From a virus: DNA of 60,067 nucleotides. The first letter of the stretch is position 1; every line of letters starts with the position of its first letter. The position numbers and the translations under genes were made by a program. A model generated the notes under the pieces. It was given only the letters and a program-made list of their open reading frames with translations. It made no database searches and was not told the DNA's origin. The DNA is taken from IMG/VR virus record IMGVR_UViG_3300025894_001094, positions 1 through 60,067 of that record, one strand, 5' to 3'. Below are positions 19,820-27,608 of the stretch, piece by piece.

Positions 19820-20967
19820 TAGTATCCTTGATTCACGAGTTTTCGGGTTAGTGCTTTGCTTTCTGAGAAAGCAAGTTGAATAGAAACATCGCTGGGATAC
19901 CCATCGGAGTGGAATCCCATACCGTTCTCGTTATAAGTAGTTGTAACAGTTGTCAGATATGCGTCAAGAAATTTGTTCCCGACACGTTTACCTTTATAAG
20001 TAGTGGTTATTTCAAAAGGGTCTGGGAATTTATATCCAAGGGACACTTCTGCTCCGCCAATGGTACCTGTAATTTCATCAGGGTATAATTGATATCGGAA
20101 AAATTCTACTATTTTTTGAATTTCTATTGCTTCGTCTTGCGATTGTGCAATCAACCTGAATGTAAATGGTATTGTCCGAACAGGAACACTTTCTAACAAC
20201 ATTCTTAAATTAGGATTAGCAGTAACCCTAGTTGCGGATTTAACTCCTGCTGATATTTCTTGTGTTCCAAATGTTTCGGCAGTTCGAGTCAATGCTAGTG
20301 CTGCTGCATCTTTATCGATTCCTGCGCTATTAAAAAGACTTGTAAACGAATCGATGCCTTGTGTTAATCCTGCACCAATTGCTTTAATAGCAGAACCACC
20401 ATTTTGCAAACCTGCTTCAACACCAGCACCCATTGTGCCAAGAGTAGCACCAGTATATTGAACGGCATCTGACACTACATGACTAGTAGGAAGATACAAA
20501 GTTACATCTCCTCCATACTTTTTTTGTGCTGCTGGATTTTCGTAACTATTTTGTGCCGATCCTTTTAATTTTTGTGCGCTTTTATTTGCTAACTCAGTTC
20601 TTTTCTTAATTTCATTAGGATTGCTAGACACTACTTTGTCAATTTTGTTATCTAATTTAGATATGCTGTCTGAACTTAATATGTTGTCCACGAAATTTAA
20701 ATTTGAGAGTGCTGCTCCTGTTAACGCAGACAATTCTACGATGCGAAATCTAACCTGCCCCTGATAGAGATCTTGATCTCTTTTGGGGTAACGTAACTTG
20801 TCTTTTTTGTTAGTATTAAGAGAAGCAGTCTGAGATGCACTAACAGCAGGAGGTGTGGAAGATTTTGCAGAAATAGTTCTGTTCTGTGATTCCGTTTCGC
20901 GTTGTTGTTGCCTCAGATTTTCTTTTTCTTTCTGTGCACGTTTTTTTAATGTTCCACGAGTTGGCAT
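19819..20967 (-). CDS. gp48: Baseplate tail-tube cap protein gp48-like (382 aa)
   Basis: The C-terminal half (VPVRTIPFTFRLIAQSQDEA, then IVEFFRYQLYPDE and FPDPFEITTTYKG) has the tail-tube-like strand-helix pattern of T4 gp48/gp54, and length fits gp48 (364 aa). The first 60 residues are Lys/Arg/Gln-rich and probably disordered. It is the first gene of the minus-strand late operon, with a TATAAATA 36 bp upstream and a GGAAAG ribosome site. gp54 is the alternative name; the tube-initiator homologue on the opposite strand makes gp48 more likely here. Confidence 0.62.
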   Translation of the reverse strand: MPTRGTLKKRAQKEKENLRQQQRETESQNRTISAKSSTPPAVSASQTASLNTNKKDKLRYPKRDQDLYQGQVRFRIVELSALTGAALSNLNFVDNILSSDSISKLDNKIDKVVSSNPNEIKKRTELANKSAQKLKGSAQNSYENPAAQKKYGGDVTLYLPTSHVVSDAVQYTGATLGTMGAGVEAGLQNGGSAIKAIGAGLTQGIDSFTSLFNSAGIDKDAAALALTRTAETFGTQEISAGVKSATRVTANPNLRMLLESVPVRTIPFTFRLIAQSQDEAIEIQKIVEFFRYQLYPDEITGTIGGAEVSLGYKFPDPFEITTTYKGKRVGNKFLDAYLTTVTTTYNENGMGFHSDGYPSDVSIQLAFSESKALTRKLVNQGY

Positions 20968-20978
20968 CTATCTTTCCA

Positions 20979-20986
20979 TCTAAATA
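20979..20986 (+). promoter_or_regulatory. Possible plus-strand late promoter variant (TCTAAATA)
   Basis: TCTAAATA differs from the late octamer at one position and lies 32 bp before the gp4 ATG, in the 51-bp gap between the divergent gp48 and gp4 genes. It interleaves with the opposite-strand octamer at 21003-21010. Plausible because gp4 needs late expression and no other motif is seen. Confidence 0.4.
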
Positions 20987-21002
20987 GGATTTAATATTCT
21001 TT

Positions 21003-21010
21003 TATTTATA
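21003..21010 (-). promoter_or_regulatory. T4-type late promoter (TATAAATA) for the baseplate operon
   Basis: An exact octamer on the minus strand lies 36 bp before the gp48 ATG at 20967, giving a leader of about 30 nt that contains the GGAAAG ribosome site. It is the natural main promoter for the 20-kb tail operon. Confidence 0.8.
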
Positions 21011-21018
21011 GCGATTAT

Positions 21019-21510
21019 ATGGCGTATTCTGGTAAGTACAGGATTAAAAATCAAAGCAAATATAAAGGTGACCATACCAAAGTTATATATCGTTCTTTGT
21101 GGGAAAAAAGTTGCATGATGTACTTTGATTCATCTAATGATGTTAAATCATGGTCTAGTGAAGAAACTGTTATTCCTTATATTTACGATGTCGATAAAAG
21201 GTATCATCGTTATTTTATGGATTTTAAAGTAACATGGAAAAACGGCAAGACCAGTTTAATCGAGGTAAAACCAAATAAAGAAACAACGCCGCCAAAGAAA
21301 GTAAATGTGCGTAATAAAAGATATATGACAGAAGCATTAACTTACGTTAAAAATATGAATAAATGGGAAGCGGCAAATAATTATGCGAAGGATCGAGGGT
21401 GGAAATTCGAGATATGGACTGAAAACGAATTATACGAAAAAGGTGTTATGAAAAAACCTTTAAAAAAGTTAAAACCTTTAAAACCTTATTCTAGAAAAAA
21501 GACTAAATAA
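21019..21510 (+). CDS. gp4: Head completion protein gp4 (TnsA-nuclease-like fold)
   Basis: The N-terminus MAYSGKYRIKNQSKYKGDHT then VIYRSLWEKSCMMYFDSS closely matches T4 gp4 (MAYSGKY...KKYKGDPTKVVYRSLWE). The core has the nuclease-like pattern: E near WSSEETVIPY, D in RYFMDFKVTW, and LIEVKPNKE (E-x-K). Gp4 acts in head completion with gp50/gp65 after DNA packaging. Length 163 aa is typical (T4 150). First gene of the plus-strand late block; the ATG has no clear ribosome site. Confidence 0.88.
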   Translation: MAYSGKYRIKNQSKYKGDHTKVIYRSLWEKSCMMYFDSSNDVKSWSSEETVIPYIYDVDKRYHRYFMDFKVTWKNGKTSLIEVKPNKETTPPKKVNVRNKRYMTEALTYVKNMNKWEAANNYAKDRGWKFEIWTENELYEKGVMKKPLKKLKPLKPYSRKKTK

Positions 21511-21514
21511 GATC

Positions 21515-22096
21515 ATGAGCAATCTTTTTAAAACAGTAGAACAGGAAGCATTCCGTGCAGGAATAACACCCCGCACTCGTCAGTCTCGTGACTGGTTCCG
21601 CAAGAAAGTGTCGAATATGAGCGTAAATAGGCGCAATTTAATGCGTGAAGAAGAAATAATTCTAAGGAATCGTGGCGGTGTTGGCGGCATGTATATGTTT
21701 TTTTATGACCCTAAGACCAAAGACACTTTGCCGTATTGGGACAACTTTCCATTGATCATATTTGTTGAAGGTACTAAGGGTGGGTTCTATGGTGTGAATT
21801 TACACTATCTCCCAATGACATTGAGAGCAAAATTTCTAGACGGGTTAATGGACCAAACTAACAACGAGAAATTCGACGAGTCTACTAGATTTGAGTTATC
21901 GTATAGTTATCTTAAATCAGCAGCAAAACTTAAATACTTCAAACCTTGTTTTAAGAAATATTTGACTTCTCGTGTAGAGGGGCAACTTGCTTATGTTCCA
22001 GCACCGGAGTGGGAAATTGCAACCTTTTTACCAACGCAACAATTTTCAGGATCAAGTCAAAGTAAAGTTTGGAGTGATTCAAGGGATAAGATATGA
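21515..22096 (+). CDS. Conserved T4-like structural/assembly protein, unidentified (193 aa)
   Basis: A striking block, GGMYMFFYDPKTKDTLPYWD followed by NFPLIIF and GFYGVNLHYLPM, looks like the conserved core of a family found in many T4-like myophages, but I cannot attach a T4 gene number with certainty. The N-terminus is basic and rich in Arg. It starts 4 bp after gp4 and overlaps the tube-like gene by four bases, so it is made with head-completion and tail-tube components. Candidates are a baseplate hub or tail-completion role; this is inference. Confidence 0.6.
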   Translation: MSNLFKTVEQEAFRAGITPRTRQSRDWFRKKVSNMSVNRRNLMREEEIILRNRGGVGGMYMFFYDPKTKDTLPYWDNFPLIIFVEGTKGGFYGVNLHYLPMTLRAKFLDGLMDQTNNEKFDESTRFELSYSYLKSAAKLKYFKPCFKKYLTSRVEGQLAYVPAPEWEIATFLPTQQFSGSSQSKVWSDSRDKI

Positions 22097-22812
22097 CAAA
22101 TAGTGTAGATCAACTGTTAGGAGAGGTTATAGCAAAAGGTGGTGTTGCCAAATCAAATTTATGGCAAGTCACTTTACCGTCTCTTGGTATATACGACACG
22201 AACAGTATAAATTTAATATGCACCGAAACCTCTACTCCTGGTAGAAATATAAATCAGACTGAATTGCAGATCGGTTTAAATAGAAAACAGATTGCTAACG
22301 GTTTTGGCATTGTAAATGTACCAATGACATTTTATGTTTTGAACGATCCGTATATTTTAGACTATTTTGAACAATGGCAAAACTTATGTATCAACCAACA
22401 AACTTACGAAGTTGGTTATTACACAGAATATACTTTCCCTATAAAAATCGCAATATTGAAAAAGGGATTTTCTTTACCTCTTCTAAAAAAAGAATTTCCG
22501 GTACCTTTACCTACATCAGTAAAGAACCGTTTACCTAGAATAGGTCCATTGAATTTAGCACAAGGTCAATTAGACCTTAATCTGGCAACAGACGATAAAA
22601 TATTATACGAATATGAATTGATAGATGCGTACCCTTCCGCTTTTACGGGAATGGCGTTAGTTAACGATGTTGATGCAGAGTTACTAAAACTGTCAGTAGA
22701 ATTTACGTACAGGGATTGGAGATCTTCTTCAAGTGCAGAAAAAGGCGAAAATATTTTCGGTGAAATTTTAGACAATCTTACCGGTGGACTATTTAATAAA
22801 TTAGGAATTTAA
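22093..22812 (+). CDS. Tail-tube-fold protein, gp54/gp19-like (239 aa)
   Basis: The sequence TETSTPGRNINQTELQIG, then NVPMTFYVLNDPYILDYFEQ and WQNLC, has the tube-protein pattern: conserved strand, then the helix that packs between subunits. T4 gp54 has a comparable FRMDSEACNYRAMQDWVNSV segment. The C-terminal strand (AELLKLSVEFTYRDWR) fits the same fold. It precedes gp26 and the tape-measure-like gene, suggesting a tube initiator or tube-related hub protein. The major tail tube gp19 normally sits beside the sheath gene, which is not in this window. Confidence 0.6.
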   Translation: MTNSVDQLLGEVIAKGGVAKSNLWQVTLPSLGIYDTNSINLICTETSTPGRNINQTELQIGLNRKQIANGFGIVNVPMTFYVLNDPYILDYFEQWQNLCINQQTYEVGYYTEYTFPIKIAILKKGFSLPLLKKEFPVPLPTSVKNRLPRIGPLNLAQGQLDLNLATDDKILYEYELIDAYPSAFTGMALVNDVDAELLKLSVEFTYRDWRSSSSAEKGENIFGEILDNLTGGLFNKLGI

Positions 22813-22814
22813 TT

Positions 22815-23522
22815 ATGGCGTTACCAAAACTTAATGATACCCCAAAATACAGTATTGTGGTCCCTTCAACAAATAAGAAAGTCCGATTCAGACCTTATTT
22901 GGTAAAAGAAGAAAAAGTATTGTTAATGGCAGTTGAAACAGGTGATCAAAAAAATATCATTGAAGCAGTAGTAGACACTATTGCGTCTTGTGTTTATGAC
23001 AAGTTGAACACCGAAGATTTGACTACTTTTGACGTAGAATTTTTATTCACTCAAATCAGGTCGAAGTCATCAGGAGAAACCGTTCCGCTTTTATTAAAAT
23101 GTAGTGAGTGCGAAGTTCCTAATGAAACATCGGTAAGATTAGATGAGTTAAAAATAAAGGTACCAAAAAAGAAAAGTGTGGTTGAATTAAACGACCAAGT
23201 TTCTATGGAGTTACGATATCCACCTTATTCAATATTAACAGATTTTGATTTTGAAGATGAATCATCAGAAGCAACCAGAACATTTAAGTTAGCAGGACGA
23301 TGCATTAAAGCAGTGTTTTATGATGATGAACGTATTGCAAACGAAGATATTACAGAAGATGAGATGCAAGAGTTTTTAGAATCTATGACCACAGAGCAAT
23401 TCAAAGAGTTATCGGATTATATTGAGAGTATGCCAAAACTTTCGCACACAATGAAGTTTGATTGTGTAAGTTGCTCGCATAGCAATGAAATAGTATTGGA
23501 GGGTATGCAAAGTTTTTTTTAG
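22815..23522 (+). CDS. gp26: gp26-like baseplate hub/tail assembly protein (zero-frame product)
   Basis: The 235-aa product opens MALPKLNDTPKYSIVVPSTN and contains RFRPYLVKEEKVLLMAVETG and LTTFDVEFLFTQIRSKSSGE, diagnostic for the T4 gp26 family (T4_baseplate, PF12322). Two CxxC pairs (CSEC and CVSC) flank the middle and suggest a zinc-binding site. The gene ends AGT TTT TTT TAG on a run of eight T, directly followed by an open -1 frame with no start codon near the junction. In other phages the gene upstream of the tape measure makes frameshifted tail-assembly chaperones; the same layout is present here. Confidence 0.85.
   Translation: MALPKLNDTPKYSIVVPSTNKKVRFRPYLVKEEKVLLMAVETGDQKNIIEAVVDTIASCVYDKLNTEDLTTFDVEFLFTQIRSKSSGETVPLLLKCSECEVPNETSVRLDELKIKVPKKKSVVELNDQVSMELRYPPYSILTDFDFEDESSEATRTFKLAGRCIKAVFYDDERIANEDITEDEMQEFLESMTTEQFKELSDYIESMPKLSHTMKFDCVSCSHSNEIVLEGMQSFF
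23513..23520 (+). promoter_or_regulatory. T8 slippery site for candidate -1 frameshift
   Basis: Eight consecutive T bases span the last sense codons and the first base of the TAG stop of the gp26-like gene. Slipping back one base converts TAG into TTA GTT and continues for 61 codons. This is the shape of lambda G/GT-type recoding sites. Confidence 0.65.
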
Positions 23523-23704
23523 TTTCCCTTTCTCATGATACGTTAGTGAACCATTACAAGACGAATTTTGAGTTAGTGTACGCAGACAAATACTCTTTAT
23601 CAGAACTTGATGATATGCTACCTTGGGAAAGGGAAATTTATGTTACAATGCTTACTCAAAGAATAAAAGAAGAGAACGAGAAGAGAAAAAATGGCAATCG
23701 CTGA
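23519..23704 (+). CDS. Frameshift extension of gp26 (gp51/GT-like C-terminal domain)
   Basis: Read in the -1 frame from the T8 slip site, this segment adds 61 residues and makes a 296-aa fusion. It has no ATG until ATG CTA about 90 bases in, so independent translation is unlikely. The peptide contains SELDDMLPWEREIYVTMLTQ and an acidic-basic coiled tail (RIKEENEKRK), the W-E-x-x-Y...ML pattern seen in frameshifted tail-assembly chaperone C-domains. Its end overlaps the tape-measure start by 14 bases. It occupies the place of T4 gene 51, next to gene 26. Confidence 0.7.
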   Translation, partial: LVSLSHDTLVNHYKTNFELVYADKYSLSELDDMLPWEREIYVTMLTQRIKEENEKRKNGNR

Positions 23705-24953
23705 TGCAACAGAAAGTTTAAACTTTACTAATCCTACGGTATTACAAATTAATAACCGTATAGGCATTATTAAAGAAAACGTCGAAGAAGAATTGATTCC
23801 TATTCTGAGAAGTATTGACAAACACTTCGAAAAGTTAACCAAAGCATTGGCATTTAATGCTTTGGAGAATACTGATGAAAAGGATAAAACAAATGATGAT
23901 GGTCCTAAAACACCAGAGGTAGAAGACACCCCGAGTTTCTTTGATAAACTTAAAGACTTTTTTACTCAACTAGGTAAAGCACTTATAAGGTTTGTAGGTA
24001 TTATACTTCCTGCTATCATTGCTGCATTGGGTTTATCCAACATCGGATTTACAGGAAAAGAATTTGCCATGCTTAAAACTATCAGAGCATTTTTCTCTGG
24101 TGGATGGTGGGCAGAAAAACTGAGCAAATTAGCAACGATGTTCAGAGAAAATAAAACTGTAATAGCAATTAAAGAGTTTTTCAGTTCAGGACGAATTGGT
24201 ACAATTATTGATGATGCTATGAAATCAGTTAAAGCATTTTTCTCTATGGAAGGTGATGGTTTAATTGCTAAGGTTTTTAGAGGTCTCAAATCTTTCGGCG
24301 GAAAAATTATGGCAGTATTCGGAAAGATAATGTATCCGATCAGTCTGCTTATGTCTGCCTTTGACGGTTTTATGACTGCATCAGCAGATTTTGAAAAGAA
24401 TGAGAGTATAGTATCTGCCGGTATTAATTTTATAACAGGATTTTTAGCATCTTTTATTGGAACGTTTGTCGATCTAATAAAAGACGGTATTATGTGGTTG
24501 ATTGGCAAACTACCGTTTGTTGAAGTAGACGAAGAAGGTGCGTTTACTAATTCAATACTTAAATTTATCGATGAGAAAGTAAATGTTACAGAAACATTTC
24601 TTAAAATGGGTCAGATATTCAGTGATATCTGGAGTAGTTTTACAACAGCATTAGGTGAGTGGTGGTCAAATTTTAGTCTATGGGATTTTGTTACTGGTGG
24701 CAACACTGCAGAAGATCTCAAAGGAATGGTTACGAATGGTGTAACCTATGGTAAACGAGAAGGACAACAAGAAGAATTAGCAGAGGTCGCAGCAGAAAAA
24801 TCTGATGCATCAGGCGGTGGAATAGTTCAGGTCAATGCACCCACTAATACTACTAATACAACAGATGCCAGCACTTCTAACGTACATGCAGTTGCTGCTA
24901 GTGGAAGTAATCCTAAAGGACCAAGGAAACGACAACGTGGAGGCGGTGCATAA
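23691..24953 (+). CDS. Tape-measure-like tail protein (420 aa)
   Basis: The N-terminus is helical (INNRIGIIKENVEEELIPIL), then comes a strongly hydrophobic segment (LIRFVGIILPAIIAALGL, about 103-120) and long alternating amphipathic and hydrophobic helices (LLMSAFDGFMTASADF, FITGFLASFIGTFVDLI), the signature of tape-measure proteins. The C-terminus is Gly/Thr-rich and basic. It directly follows the frameshifted gp26 unit, where tape-measure genes usually sit. At roughly 1.5 angstrom per residue it would set a tube near 63 nm. T4 gp29 (590 aa) is the functional counterpart, though direct homology is not obvious. Confidence 0.62.
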   Translation: MAIADATESLNFTNPTVLQINNRIGIIKENVEEELIPILRSIDKHFEKLTKALAFNALENTDEKDKTNDDGPKTPEVEDTPSFFDKLKDFFTQLGKALIRFVGIILPAIIAALGLSNIGFTGKEFAMLKTIRAFFSGGWWAEKLSKLATMFRENKTVIAIKEFFSSGRIGTIIDDAMKSVKAFFSMEGDGLIAKVFRGLKSFGGKIMAVFGKIMYPISLLMSAFDGFMTASADFEKNESIVSAGINFITGFLASFIGTFVDLIKDGIMWLIGKLPFVEVDEEGAFTNSILKFIDEKVNVTETFLKMGQIFSDIWSSFTTALGEWWSNFSLWDFVTGGNTAEDLKGMVTNGVTYGKREGQQEELAEVAAEKSDASGGGIVQVNAPTNTTNTTDASTSNVHAVAASGSNPKGPRKRQRGGGA

Positions 24954-25213
24954 TGTCACATAGTCCGGGTCATGGTCGTAGTGCCGCAGTTTTTGTGTTA
25001 TCTTCTTTACCTGCTAATGCCAGAGCAAAAGCAAGTGCTAATCCCAGATCAGTTTTAATATCTGATTTATCTAGTGCTCAACAAGCACAAGCTAACGGCA
25101 AAGATAGTGTAGCAATCGTCGATGGCGATACAGTTACGTATCTAGCACCAACGGGTGATTTTCGTGCCGCATATTTTACGGTAAAAGAAGAGAGAGAATC
25201 TCAGGGGATATAA
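24953..25213 (+). CDS. Small unidentified protein ending the plus-strand late operon (86 aa)
   Basis: The ATG overlaps the stop of the tape-measure-like gene by one base. Composition is Ala/Ser-rich with a short beta-like C-terminal half (SVAIVDGDTVTYLAPTGDF). No motif or family recognised. Its place at the end of the operon, just before a shared hairpin terminator, suggests a minor structural or assembly role. Confidence 0.55.
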   Translation: MSHSPGHGRSAAVFVLSSLPANARAKASANPRSVLISDLSSAQQAQANGKDSVAIVDGDTVTYLAPTGDFRAAYFTVKEERESQGI

Positions 25214-25234
25214 AAAGGGACCCGAAGGTCCCTA
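25211..25234 (-). terminator. Intrinsic terminator of gene 32 with UUCG tetraloop; also between convergent operons
   Basis: On the minus strand the sequence reads AGGGACC TTCG GGTCCCT followed by TTTTTATA: a 7-bp GC-rich stem, a C(UUCG)G tetraloop and a U tract, placed 39 bp after the gp32 stop. T4 late and middle terminators commonly use UUCG loops. On the plus strand the same stem is followed by the weaker tract GTGTTGTTTT, so it may also stop the tail operon. Confidence 0.9.
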
Positions 25235-25272
25235 GTGTTGTTTTACGGCAGTAGCACGGTGGAACAACGATC

Positions 25273-26154
25273 CTAATCCTCTTCTGCTAACTTAGCAAAA
25301 TAAGACATTGTGTCATCGTCATCTGATGATGCGACTGAGGGTGCTGGTGCCGACTTCATCACAGGGGAAGGTTCAACCACCGCCGTATCTGCGAAATCGG
25401 AAGCAACTGCTTGACCAAGGACCATCAGTAGACGTGCTTCTAGTTCAGCATAAGACTTAAAGTTTTCTGGATCAGAGAACTCATTTAAATCATATGAGGC
25501 ATCGTATAAAGATTTTAAATAATCTTTATCTTCTGATATTGCTGATGGACTATCAAAAGCAGACTTATCATAGTTACGATATCCTTCGAACTTACGAATT
25601 TTAAGTTTAAAGGAGGCACCATCAAAATAATTAAATGGGTTCATAGGTTTTTCATCGTACCCATCACCATTCATTGCGTCCATAATTTTATCATGGATCT
25701 TTTTACCATAGGTGAATAACATCACCTTACCTTCGTTTTCGGGATTACCGGGATCGCTCTCAACTAAAACGTTGGACACATAGTGTAGTCTACGCTTTCG
25801 TTCCCTAGCAATATCCTTGTCTCGCTCATCTCCGGAATTCCAGAGTTTTGAGTTTGCTTCGGATACCGGATCCTGTTGACCAATCGAAGTCAAAGACTTT
25901 TCAATGTACCACTGACCAGTTGGTCCCTTAAACCCGTGATCCCAGTATCGAACCCATGGGAGATCGTTACCTTCAATTGCGGGTAGGAATCGCAAGACGG
26001 CATAACCATTTCCTGCTTTATCTACGGTGGGTTTCCATTGACGTTCGTCAACATAGGATTTTGTTGCTTTCTGTTGATCGTTATCACCTGCGGCGGCAAC
26101 TAATCGGGACAGTTCGTCTGCGCGATCGCGCTTCATTAATGCTTCAAAAGACAT
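25273..26154 (-). CDS. gp32: Single-stranded DNA-binding protein gp32
   Basis: The 293-aa protein begins MSFEALMKRDRADELSRLVA, the LAST-type N-terminal region used for cooperativity. The OB core includes GYAVLRFLPAIEGNDLPWVR and KKIHDKIMDAM, and the acidic tail SSDDDDTMSYFAKLAEED recruits replication partners. T4 gp32 (301 aa) binds zinc through His and Cys in its core; here the matching stretch reads QQDPVSEANSKLW with no cysteine, so the zinc site is absent. It has its own sigma70-type promoter and a UUCG terminator, fitting high early expression. Confidence 0.95.
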   Translation of the reverse strand: MSFEALMKRDRADELSRLVAAAGDNDQQKATKSYVDERQWKPTVDKAGNGYAVLRFLPAIEGNDLPWVRYWDHGFKGPTGQWYIEKSLTSIGQQDPVSEANSKLWNSGDERDKDIARERKRRLHYVSNVLVESDPGNPENEGKVMLFTYGKKIHDKIMDAMNGDGYDEKPMNPFNYFDGASFKLKIRKFEGYRNYDKSAFDSPSAISEDKDYLKSLYDASYDLNEFSDPENFKSYAELEARLLMVLGQAVASDFADTAVVEPSPVMKSAPAPSVASSDDDDTMSYFAKLAEED

Positions 26155-26223
26155 ATTGTTTTCCTTGTATTGTATTACAGTGTATTTTCAGTGTATTTCA
26201 CATTATTCATAATATACTAGTAT

Positions 26224-26252
26224 ATAGTAGCATAAAAAATTTGATTTGTCAA
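26224..26252 (-). promoter_or_regulatory. Sigma70-type promoter for gene 32
   Basis: Minus strand: TTGACA (26252-26247), 17-bp spacer, TACTAT (26229-26224). The start would lie about 65 bp before the gp32 ATG, giving a leader with AAGGAAAA as ribosome site. The -35 overlaps the end of the upstream gene. Confidence 0.75.
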
Positions 26253-26950
26253 GATATTATATGGTAGGGGTTATTTTTGAACCTAATCATCAATCTTCTT
26301 TTAGGTGCAAATCCAGTTTTAACTAGCAAGTGTGGTTGTCTTGCATTTAACAAAAATGGGGTGTTACTGACATTGGTCAGTTTTACTTCTAAGTCTACAT
26401 CTTCATGCTTATAATATCCATGAACCAATGCACCAGCAGGTTTAACCTTAACATCAAATGCAGTTTTCAAACTTGCCTCATGATATGTTTTAGCATTAGT
26501 TTCGTCAAATCGATAACGATAAACATTTAAATAATCTATACCTTTATTATCATCTAATGGAAGGTTTAAAGATACACTACAATGCATCGGTTCTTCGTAA
26601 TCGACTTCTGGCCATGGTTCCCAGAACTCACCGTCTTTATCAATATGAATGGCATTATCTAAACGTGTAGGCAGATGAACACAATTAATAGTCCACCAAC
26701 TAACCTCTACTTGTTTTTCATCTAACCACGATTGCAATGAAGGCACCCAATCTGTTATTGGATGTTTATCGTTGTTAACGGGCATCCATCTGTATACAGA
26801 AAAACCGTGTGATTGCCTATCGCCTATGGTTTCATAAGAAGACATTGCTCTTCTCATACCCCATGCACTTGCTCTTGCTTCCTCTACCCAATTGTTGTCA
26901 GGTAGAGATACCGCAAAATGCGTGTTAGGCACAAATGGGTCATTTTTCAT
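26249..26950 (-). CDS. Putative 2-oxoglutarate/Fe(II) oxygenase-like protein (233 aa)
   Basis: A possible facial triad is visible: NAIHIDKDGEFWEPWPEV gives His-x-Asp near residues 99-101, and ARQPHLLVKTGFAPKRRLMI gives a late His followed by basic residues, as in double-stranded beta-helix oxygenases. Strand-rich composition with many Trp/Tyr fits. Overall similarity to a named family was not recognised, so the call is tentative. It lies between gp33-like and gp32, a slot where T4 has gene 59. It overlaps the upstream 222-aa gene by 11 bases. Confidence 0.45.
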   Translation of the reverse strand: MKNDPFVPNTHFAVSLPDNNWVEEARASAWGMRRAMSSYETIGDRQSHGFSVYRWMPVNNDKHPITDWVPSLQSWLDEKQVEVSWWTINCVHLPTRLDNAIHIDKDGEFWEPWPEVDYEEPMHCSVSLNLPLDDNKGIDYLNVYRYRFDETNAKTYHEASLKTAFDVKVKPAGALVHGYYKHEDVDLEVKLTNVSNTPFLLNARQPHLLVKTGFAPKRRLMIRFKNNPYHIIS

Positions 26951-27608
26951 GTGACAGTTTAACCGTAAAAGTAATTATGTTATTGAAAGTTACGAAATCT
27001 GGTTTTGGTACGTAATGATCTACTGTGTAAGACAGTTTATTATCGTATAGTATTGCATTATCTTTTAATAGACAAGTTAGTATAGGTTTCCTATCTATAA
27101 TCCAATATGGAAGGTTTAACCTTTTTGTTACATCATACTTATCTATGTCATCCAGATCAAACAAATGTTCTATTAACTGTTGGTCTGTTTTTTTAGAATT
27201 TTGATTGAGAATTTCTTTGTTCCTCATGATATGCATATCAACTGCTTCATAAGGATCTTCAATATCTGTCGGAATATCATAAAAGTGTATTTTTGAGTTT
27301 TCAACTGCTCCGTTTAACGGAATCAACAGAGTTTTGTTTGCTCTATCACATGAATTTTCTGCCAAATACTCAATAGGAAGAGTTTTGAATTCGTTTACAT
27401 AACTTAAACATTGAACACCAAAGGCATCGACAGTATATTTATTTTCTTTCACATAATTAGACAATTCTTCGCTGTAATCTGACAACAAAACATTGTGATA
27501 CCATTTATGCATAGGTATCCACGTTTCTTGGTACAGGTTACACTCATCAAACATGAATTTATCAAGTATTTGATACCTGATTCTATCAATGTTCATATCA
27601 ACAATCAT
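26940..27608 (-). CDS. Unidentified protein paired with the oxygenase-like gene (222 aa)
   Basis: It overlaps gp33-like by four bases and the oxygenase-like gene by 11. The size and a central NKTLLIPLNGAVENSKIHFY block resemble the strand core of cupin/oxygenase-type beta-helices, hinting that it is a diverged relative of its downstream neighbour, but no His-x-Asp is evident. Many aromatic residues (IPMHKWYHNV near the N-terminus). No function can be stated. Confidence 0.5.
   Translation of the reverse strand: MIVDMNIDRIRYQILDKFMFDECNLYQETWIPMHKWYHNVLLSDYSEELSNYVKENKYTVDAFGVQCLSYVNEFKTLPIEYLAENSCDRANKTLLIPLNGAVENSKIHFYDIPTDIEDPYEAVDMHIMRNKEILNQNSKKTDQQLIEHLFDLDDIDKYDVTKRLNLPYWIIDRKPILTCLLKDNAILYDNKLSYTVDHYVPKPDFVTFNNIITFTVKLSHEK

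Noticed and set aside
21515-22096. gp53 identity for the 193-aa plus-strand gene after gp4
   Set aside because: T4 order (4 then 53) suggested it, but the LysM-like gp53 signature is clearly in the gene at 18563-19819.
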